NCBI GenBank assembly: GCA_018902765.1
Contig: JAHIQC010000073.1
Span: forward strand, 1-11,267
Direction of reading: 5' to 3'
Length of the DNA stretch: 11,267 bases
Origin: Actinomycetota bacterium
GTDB lineage: Bacteria; Actinomycetota; Coriobacteriia; Anaerosomatales; JAHIQC01
Shown here: one piece after another, positions 1 to 4,527 of the stretch
Position numbering within the stretch: the stretch's first letter is position 1
Layout of the letters: each line of letters begins with the position of its first letter
Notes under the pieces: model-generated
The model's database searches: none
What the model saw: the letters and a program-made list of their open reading frames with translations, nothing else
Told to the model about the DNA's origin: nothing
Translations under genes and position numbers: made by a program

Positions 1-741
1 CCCTCGATGGCCGTCTCATGGGATGACATGCCCGAGCTCGATAGGTTCGCTCTCGTGCAGCTCTCTGATCTGACCGATCGTGTCACCAAGGCCTACGACG
101 AGTGGCGATTCCACGTGGTCTACCACTCCATCTACGGCTACTGCATCACCGAACTGTCGTCGTTCTATCTCGACGTGCTCAAGGACCGCCTGTACTCCGA
201 TGGAGCAGACTCGCTTTCACGCAGAAGCGCGCAGACGGTGCTCGCCCGGATGCTGACCACGCTCGTGCGCCTGGTCGCTCCCATTCTGGTCTTCACTGCC
301 GAGGAGATCTGGCAGTTCACGCCCGAGGCGCTTCGTGGTGATGCCCTGAGCGTGCACTTGGCCGGCTGGCCGAGCGTGGAGGTGCCTGCCGAAAAGGCGG
401 AGGCCCTGCGTGCGGCGTACTCCGTCGTGCTTGAGGTTCGCGAGGTGGCGACCAAGGCGCTTGAGCAGGCCCGCAACGACAAGGTCGTGGGCAAGAGCCA
501 GGAGGCGGCGTTGGAGATCGAGGCGCCTGCGAGCGCCCTTGAGATCCTACGGGCGCGTGGCGAAAAGGACATGGCTGACATGTTCATCGTGTCGACTGTC
601 GTGCTGGGCGAGGCGGCTGAGATCTCGGTCAAGGTGAGTCCCTCGGCGGGGGATAAGTGCCCGCGCTGTTGGAACCATCGCACCTTGCTAGAGAGCGGCG
701 TGTGTTCCCGCTGCCACGAGGTTCTATCGCAGACCCGATAA
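1..741 (+). CDS. ileS: Isoleucyl-tRNA synthetase, C-terminal part (5' truncated by window edge)
   Basis: This is the last 246 codons of a class I isoleucyl-tRNA synthetase, which charges tRNA-Ile in the cytoplasm. The frame is open from base 1, so the ATG at 7 is internal and not the start. The first ~120 residues are the helical anticodon-binding domain: the stretch around DMPELDRFALVQL, the segment ending FYLDVLKDRLYSD, and the APILVFTAEEIW segment are all typical of IleRS. The C-terminus carries the IleRS/FPG-type zinc finger, with CPRCW (Cys220 and Cys223 of the fragment) and CSRC (Cys235 and Cys238), as in bacterial-type IleRS enzymes that end in a Zn-binding peptide. The TAA stop lies 7 nt before a strong hairpin terminator. 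The HIGH and KMSKS motifs lie upstream of the window and cannot be checked. LeuRS and ValRS are less likely because of the terminal C4 finger. Confidence 0.96.
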   Translation, partial: PSMAVSWDDMPELDRFALVQLSDLTDRVTKAYDEWRFHVVYHSIYGYCITELSSFYLDVLKDRLYSDGADSLSRRSAQTVLARMLTTLVRLVAPILVFTAEEIWQFTPEALRGDALSVHLAGWPSVEVPAEKAEALRAAYSVVLEVREVATKALEQARNDKVVGKSQEAALEIEAPASALEILRARGEKDMADMFIVSTVVLGEAAEISVKVSPSAGDKCPRCWNHRTLLESGVCSRCHEVLSQTR

Positions 742-748
742 ACGAGTG

Positions 749-783
749 CGGTGGCGGCCCAAACAGGGCCGCCACCGTTCTTC
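749..783 (+). terminator. Intrinsic terminator-like hairpin after ileS
   Basis: A perfect 12-bp stem (749-760 pairs with 766-777) encloses the 5-nt loop AAACA. The stem is almost pure G/C. The tail is only TTCTTC (778-783), so the U-tract is poor, but the stem is very stable. Its position, directly after the ileS stop and before a new promoter, fits a transcription end for the ileS unit. Confidence 0.75.
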
Positions 784-805
784 GGCAGGCCTGCAGTGGT
801 ACAAT
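778..805 (+). promoter_or_regulatory. Candidate extended -10 promoter for the TraR/DksA-lspA-rluD unit
   Basis: TACAAT at 800-805 is preceded by TG at 797-798 with one base between, giving an extended -10 element. The -35 region (TTCTTC, 778-783, spacer 16) is weak and coincides with the tail of the upstream terminator. A perfect 10-bp palindrome, GCAGGCCTGC (785-794), lies in the spacer and could be an operator or chance. The predicted start of transcription is near 812. The assignment rests on motif matches only. Confidence 0.5.
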
Positions 806-824
806 CCCCAGTAGCGATTCGCAC

Positions 825-848
825 GCGCCCGGGTACTCCGGGCGCTTT
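825..848 (+). promoter_or_regulatory. Leader hairpin upstream of the TraR/DksA-family gene
   Basis: An 8-bp all-G/C stem (825-832 with 838-845) and a 5-nt loop GTACT are followed by TTT (846-848). It lies about 13 nt after the predicted transcription start and 30 nt before the ATG. An alternative pairing, GGGTA (831-835) with TACCC (853-857), would open this hairpin. It may be an attenuator-like element or simply a stabilising 5' structure. The U-tract is too short to call it a terminator. Confidence 0.45.
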
Positions 849-877
849 CAGATACCCAGCAGGGACGGTGTCTTACG

Positions 878-1243
878 ATGAAAGACAAACTGGCACGGGA
901 GCTTCGGGCCGTCCTTGAGGGCGAGCACGTCAGGCTTCAGGCCGAGGTCGATCAGGTTGCCAAAGAGGGCCACGAGGCACTTTCAGATGCCAGCGGCGAG
1001 AACAACTACCGCGACCACATGGCAGATCAGGGCACAGCGACCTTCTCTCGAGAGCTTGACATGACCCTTGAGGAGAACGCCCGCGATGCTCTGAGTGCCG
1101 TACATGGCGCACTCGAACGAATCGAGGATGGTACGTACGGCACGTGCCAGCAGTGCGGGAAGCTCATCACCGAAGAGCGACTGCAGGCAATGCCCACCGC
1201 GACTCTGTGTATCTCGTGCAAGTCGGCCGAAGAATCGCGGTAG
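878..1243 (+). CDS. TraR/DksA-family C4 zinc-finger protein (YlyA/YteA-like)
   Basis: This is a 121-residue protein with the architecture of the TraR/DksA family: an N-terminal helical part (residues ~1-75, probably a coiled coil) and a C-terminal four-cysteine zinc finger. The finger is CQQC at Cys90/Cys93 and CISC at Cys111/Cys114, with the family-typical YGTCQQCGK and ERLQAMPTATLC segments. Family members bind RNA polymerase through the secondary channel and alter transcription initiation. The segment around residues 46-52 (DHMADQG) resembles the Gram-positive short members and lacks the exact DxxDxA tip motif of E. coli DksA, so a DksA-like activity is not assured. The ATG at 878 is preceded by AGGGA (861-865) at a rather long 12-nt spacing. 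The gene overlaps the start of lspA. The position between ileS and lspA matches that of B. subtilis ylyA. Confidence 0.9.
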   Translation: MKDKLARELRAVLEGEHVRLQAEVDQVAKEGHEALSDASGENNYRDHMADQGTATFSRELDMTLEENARDALSAVHGALERIEDGTYGTCQQCGKLITEERLQAMPTATLCISCKSAEESR

Positions 1244-1770
1244 AGGCGCGCCGACCGGGACTTCTGTTCGCTTCCTTGGCGGTCCTGGCGGTGCTCCTGG
1301 ACCAGGCGAGCAAGCTCTACATCCGGTCGACGATGCCCCCTTCAACATCGATTCCGGTCATTGAGGGCGTCTTTCACATCACACATGTGCGCAACATGGG
1401 TGCGGCTTTTGGACTGATGCCCGGTAAGCAGCCATTGTTCATCGCGACCTCCCTTGTGGTGGTCGTGAGTGTGCTCGGGTATTGGATACTCAAGCGCCCG
1501 ACAGCGCGTTGGCTGGTTATCGCGCTCGGTCTCGTGGTGGGCGGCGCTACCGGTAACCTGATCGATCGCGTGAGTTCGACCGGACTGGTCACGGACTTCT
1601 TCGACTTCACGCTGATCGATTTTCCCGTGTTCAATCTGGCGGACTGCGCGATCTTCTTCGGCGTTGCCATGCTGGTGGTGTGGGTGCTGTTCGCGCCGGA
1701 GCCCGATGGCCAGGCCGAGGCTGGGCCAATGGACGCGACCACTTCGGTCGACGACGAGGTCGACCAATGA
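1216..1770 (+). CDS. lspA: Lipoprotein signal peptidase (signal peptidase II)
   Basis: LspA is a membrane aspartyl protease that removes signal peptides from prolipoproteins after diacylglyceryl modification of the lipobox Cys. The family signatures are all present in order: DQASK after the first membrane helix, VRNMGAAFG, GNLIDR with the first catalytic Asp, and FPVFNLADCAI with the second catalytic Asp. Four hydrophobic segments are visible. From GTG 1216 the protein has 184 residues, with ~14 cytoplasmic residues before helix 1, normal for the family. The start is uncertain. The frame has GTG codons at 1144, 1153, 1207 and 1216, none with a clear ribosome-binding site, and no ATG before the first helix. 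All lie inside the preceding gene, so translation is probably coupled to it (28-nt overlap with the 1216 start). The stop overlaps the next ATG by 4 nt (ATGA). The polar C-terminal tail is unremarkable. Confidence 0.93.
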   Translation: MQVGRRIAVEARRPGLLFASLAVLAVLLDQASKLYIRSTMPPSTSIPVIEGVFHITHVRNMGAAFGLMPGKQPLFIATSLVVVVSVLGYWILKRPTARWLVIALGLVVGGATGNLIDRVSSTGLVTDFFDFTLIDFPVFNLADCAIFFGVAMLVVWVLFAPEPDGQAEAGPMDATTSVDDEVDQ

Positions 1771-2777
1771 CGGCGCCGGGGATATACGAGCACGTCGTAG
1801 GGGCTGATGAGGCGGGGGATCGCATCGACAAGCTGCTCGGCACGCTTGAGTTTCTTCCCTCACGTTCGGCTGCGGCCAAGCTGCTCGAGGAGGACTTCGT
1901 TCGCGTCAACGGCACGATCGTCACCAAGCGATACGCCGTTCGCTCCGGTGACCGGATCACGGTGGAAGTGCCTCCGTGGGATCGCGGCGATTTGGAGCCA
2001 GAGGATATTCCCCTCGACATTCACTACGAGGACGAAGACATGATCGTGCTGTCCAAGCAGGCCGGGCTTGTGGTTCATCCCGCGCAGGGCCACTGGACCG
2101 GAACACTTGTGCATGCGCTACTAGCGCACTCGGACAAACTGGGGACACTCGCAGGCGAGGATCGTCCGGGCATCGTTCATCGGCTGGATAAGGACACGAC
2201 CGGGCTTATGATGGTCGCCAAGAACGACCACTCACAAGCGGCGCTTTCCGAGGCTATCAAGATCCGCTCGATCGATCGTCGCTACGTCACGTTGGTGCAC
2301 GGCTATATCGCTCCGGACACGGGGCTCATCGACGCGCCCATCGCTCGCGATTCGAGAGATCGCATGCGGATGGCGGTATCGGATCACGAAGCGGCCAAGC
2401 AAGCCGTGACCACGTTCAGGGTGCTCGAGCGGTTCATGGCTGGCGCTCGTGATGACGGCTACACGCTTGTTGAGTGCAAGCTCTACACGGGGCGGACTCA
2501 TCAGATCCGCGTGCATATGGCGTACATCAATCACCCCGTTGTGGGCGATCAGGTCTACGGCAAGCGCAACGCGAAGTCCGATAGGGGCCTTGAACGGCAG
2601 TTCCTTCACGCCTATCGTCTCGAGCTCGAGCAGCCGATAACCGGCGCTCAAATCGCACTCCGCGATCCGATCCCGGAAGACCTCGCTCGCATCCTTCGGG
2701 CACTTGAGCCCGACTCCATGGGTCGTACGGAAGCCGGGGACGAGACCATGGCGGAGATCCTGCCACCGCGCCCCTAG
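1767..2777 (+). CDS. rluD: RluA-family 23S rRNA pseudouridine synthase (RluD-type)
   Basis: This 336-residue enzyme isomerises uridine to pseudouridine in RNA. Residues ~17-70 form an S4 RNA-binding domain (DRIDKLLGTLEFLP, then FVRVNG and GDRITVEVP). The RluA-type catalytic domain follows, with the signature PGIVHRLDKDTTGL and catalytic Asp141, and the later motifs LYTGRTHQIRVHMAYINHP and VVGDQVYG. S4 plus RluA-type catalytic domain matches RluC/RluD of E. coli and YlyB of B. subtilis. I use the RluD name because of domain content and the place after lspA, but the exact target uridines cannot be read from sequence. The start is ATG 1767, which overlaps the lspA stop by 4 nt and has GAGGT (1756-1760) 6 nt upstream. 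The same frame extends upstream to a GTG at 1680, but that lies well inside lspA and lacks support. The last ~25 residues are a polar extension. Confidence 0.93.
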   Translation: MTAPGIYEHVVGADEAGDRIDKLLGTLEFLPSRSAAAKLLEEDFVRVNGTIVTKRYAVRSGDRITVEVPPWDRGDLEPEDIPLDIHYEDEDMIVLSKQAGLVVHPAQGHWTGTLVHALLAHSDKLGTLAGEDRPGIVHRLDKDTTGLMMVAKNDHSQAALSEAIKIRSIDRRYVTLVHGYIAPDTGLIDAPIARDSRDRMRMAVSDHEAAKQAVTTFRVLERFMAGARDDGYTLVECKLYTGRTHQIRVHMAYINHPVVGDQVYGKRNAKSDRGLERQFLHAYRLELEQPITGAQIALRDPIPEDLARILRALEPDSMGRTEAGDETMAEILPPRP

Positions 2778-2787
2778 GGAAGAACCT

Positions 2788-2810
2788 TACATCAGGGCAT
2801 CCCAGATGTG
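2788..2810 (+). other. Hairpin between the rluD-like gene and the response regulator
   Basis: Bases 2788-2797 pair with 2801-2810 around a CAT triloop, with one A-A mismatch and one terminal U-G wobble, leaving eight Watson-Crick pairs. No T-run follows, so it is not a convincing intrinsic terminator. It could slow or structure read-through from the upstream genes into the two-component pair, or act as a leader element. I see no good promoter in the 86-nt gap. Confidence 0.35.
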
Positions 2811-2851
2811 CCCAAGTGGGGTATCAACCTGACGGCAAGCCAAAGTCTTTC

Positions 2852-2858
2852 AGGAGGT
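2852..2858 (+). promoter_or_regulatory. Strong ribosome-binding site fixing the response-regulator start
   Basis: AGGAGGT, a full match to the Shine-Dalgarno consensus core, ends 5 nt before ATG 2864. It decides in favour of ATG 2864 over the in-frame GTG at 2816. Confidence 0.85.
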
Positions 2859-2863
2859 CGGCG

Positions 2864-3232
2864 ATGGCTCAAGAAATGCACTCGGTGCTGTTGGTGGAAG
2901 ATGATCTGCCCAGTGCGTATCTAGTGCGTTACCTACTGGAATCCGCAGGGTTTGAGGTCACGACCGCTCATGATGGCACGAGCGGGGTGGAGGCCGCGCT
3001 TGCCCACAAGCCGGACTTCGTCCTCATGGACATCATGCTTCCGGGCATGAGTGGACTTGATGCCACACGCCGGCTGCGTGTCGAGTACGGACCAGACCTG
3101 CCTGTGATTGCTCTGACTGCTTATGCGATGAAGGGCGACAGGGAGACCGCGATCGATGCGGGTTGCACCGGATTCATCACCAAACCAATCGATCCATCGA
3201 CCTTCGTTGATGAGGTTCGAGCCTGCCTCTAG
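2864..3232 (+). CDS. Single-domain response regulator (CheY/DivK-like receiver)
   Basis: This 122-residue protein is a receiver domain and nothing else. The acidic pocket is Glu12-Asp13-Asp14 (LLVEDD), and the phospho-acceptor is Asp56 in VLMDIMLPGMSG. The switch Thr is Thr85 in ALTAYAMKG, and the conserved Lys is Lys107 in ITKPID. It lacks a DNA-binding or enzymatic output domain, so it must act by protein contact or as a phosphate shuttle. The MLPGMSG and ALTAYAMKGD segments are like those of DivK and of receivers paired with hybrid kinases. The kinase gene follows after 16 nt, so the two are probably cotranscribed and the kinase is the likely phosphodonor (inference). Only a very good RBS marks the start, with no clear promoter in the gap. 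The output of the pathway is not identifiable here. Confidence 0.93.
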   Translation: MAQEMHSVLLVEDDLPSAYLVRYLLESAGFEVTTAHDGTSGVEAALAHKPDFVLMDIMLPGMSGLDATRRLRVEYGPDLPVIALTAYAMKGDRETAIDAGCTGFITKPIDPSTFVDEVRACL

Positions 3233-3248
3233 AGCCCGGGAGCCCTTC

Positions 3249-4496
3249 ATGCGTGTGATGATTGCGGAAGACGATGCGGCGAGCCGATACCTCCTGAGGG
3301 CCATGCTAGTCAGCGCCGGACACGAGGTTGAAGAGGCCGAAGATGGTCTCGCTGCGCTTGAGAAGGCCCGGGTCCTCCCGCCTGACATACTTGTGACCGA
3401 CATCCTCATGCCGCGTATGGATGGCTACCGCCTCTTGATGGAGTGGAAGCAGGATCCGGCTCTTTCACAGGTTCCGGTCGTTATGTTGAGCGCCACGTAC
3501 ACGGATACCGAAGATGAGCGCTTGGCTCGCGATCTGGGCGTGGAGGTGTTTCTCACCAAACCCGTCGACCGTGTGCGTTTGCTTGAGGTCCTCGGTTCGG
3601 GCGCCCGGGTCACGCCGATGGGGGCGGAGGCAGTTTCGAGTATCGGGACTCGCGAAGTGGCTCTCGATCGATACAGCGGTCGGTTGGTCAGCAAGCTCGA
3701 AGAGAAGTTCGAGGAGCTCTCGATCGCCAACGAGCGTCTTGAGGCGACCGTGAGGCTGCTCTCCGACGAGGTCGAGGTCAAACGGCGCTTGCTCGAAACA
3801 ATCGCACGAGCCGACCAGATGAAGACGGACTTTCTAGCCATGGTTTCGCATGAGCTTCGCACGCCGGTCGCAGGAGTCCTCGGCTACTCGGAGTTGCTGG
3901 CGCGTGACGACATTGACGTCGAGGCGCGTTCGACGGCAAAGCGCGGGCTTTCGCGTTCCACGGAACGATTGAACGCGATTCTCAATGAGATACTCGAGGC
4001 GCTGAAGATCGAGGCTGACAGCGTTCGTATGAGCCGGCACGAAGTCGATCTTGGCGAGTTACTAGGTGCGATTGCCGCTGGCCAAAGATTTGACGCCGCC
4101 CATGACATCAGACTCGTTGTTCCCGAAAGCGCGATCACGACGCTTGGTGACGCGGACATGCTACGCCTCGCAGTCGAGCACCTCGTTGCCAACGCCATCA
4201 AGTTCTCGCCTGATGGCGGTGCGATTACGCTTGGGGTTCGAGAGGTGTCCAGTGGGATTGAGATTTGGGTGACCGACGAGGGGATTGGGATTGCTTCCGA
4301 TCAGCTCGAGCACCTTTTCGAGCCATTAGTGCAAGGGGATATGACTTCGACGCGGCAGTTCGGTGGTGTGGGCCTCGGGCTCCACATAGTCCGGCGCATC
4401 ATCGAAGCGCATGAAGGTACCGTTCAAGCGGCGTCTGTTCCGGGCAGCGGTTCTACGTTCACGGTCTTCTTGCCGGTCGAAGTGCCCGAGCCCTAG
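3249..4496 (+). CDS. Soluble hybrid: N-terminal receiver plus histidine kinase
   Basis: This 415-residue protein has three parts. Residues 1-~120 are a receiver domain: acidic Glu7-Asp8-Asp9, phospho-acceptor Asp51 in LVTDILMPRMDG, Ser81 in the switch position and Lys104 in FLTKPVD. Residues ~146-193 are heptad-rich and probably a coiled-coil signalling linker. Residues ~194-255 are the DHp/HisKA domain, with His201 in MVSHELRTPVAGVLGYSE. The C-terminal ATPase domain shows the N box (Asn315 in VANAIKFSPDGG), the G1 box (Asp343 in VTDEGIGIA), the F box (LFEPLVQGD) and the G2 box (GVGLGLH, residues 373-379). There is no signal peptide, membrane helix or PAS/GAF sensor, so the input probably arrives as phosphate or a partner at the N-terminal receiver (inference). 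ATG 3249 follows GGGAG (3238-3242) at 6 nt. The frame is open further upstream, but that part lies inside the preceding gene. Confidence 0.93.
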   Translation: MRVMIAEDDAASRYLLRAMLVSAGHEVEEAEDGLAALEKARVLPPDILVTDILMPRMDGYRLLMEWKQDPALSQVPVVMLSATYTDTEDERLARDLGVEVFLTKPVDRVRLLEVLGSGARVTPMGAEAVSSIGTREVALDRYSGRLVSKLEEKFEELSIANERLEATVRLLSDEVEVKRRLLETIARADQMKTDFLAMVSHELRTPVAGVLGYSELLARDDIDVEARSTAKRGLSRSTERLNAILNEILEALKIEADSVRMSRHEVDLGELLGAIAAGQRFDAAHDIRLVVPESAITTLGDADMLRLAVEHLVANAIKFSPDGGAITLGVREVSSGIEIWVTDEGIGIASDQLEHLFEPLVQGDMTSTRQFGGVGLGLHIVRRIIEAHEGTVQAASVPGSGSTFTVFLPVEVPEP

Positions 4497-4527
4497 GCCC
4501 GCTTGGCAGGTGGGGCGCGTCGAGTTC

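Noticed and set aside
165..824. Minus-strand open frame of 219 codons opposite ileS
   Set aside because: It is Ser/Ala/Arg-rich with no motif. It crosses the terminator hairpin and lies over a clear synthetase domain, so I treat it as an antisense shadow.
2831..2841. c-di-GMP-I (GEMM) riboswitch upstream of the response regulator
   Set aside because: Only one conserved block is approximated (9 of 11 bases). The GGGCAAACC-type block with correct spacing and the tetraloop receptor are not found, so I do not call it a feature.
2816..2863. Longer N-terminus for the response regulator from GTG 2816
   Set aside because: AGGAGGT sits 5 nt before ATG 2864, and the receiver fold begins just after that ATG. 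The extra residues match no receiver N-terminus.
3156..3248. Longer N-terminus for the receiver-kinase, inside the preceding gene
   Set aside because: The receiver fold starts at MRVMIAEDD from ATG 3249, which has its own RBS. The upstream part is the other gene read in another frame.
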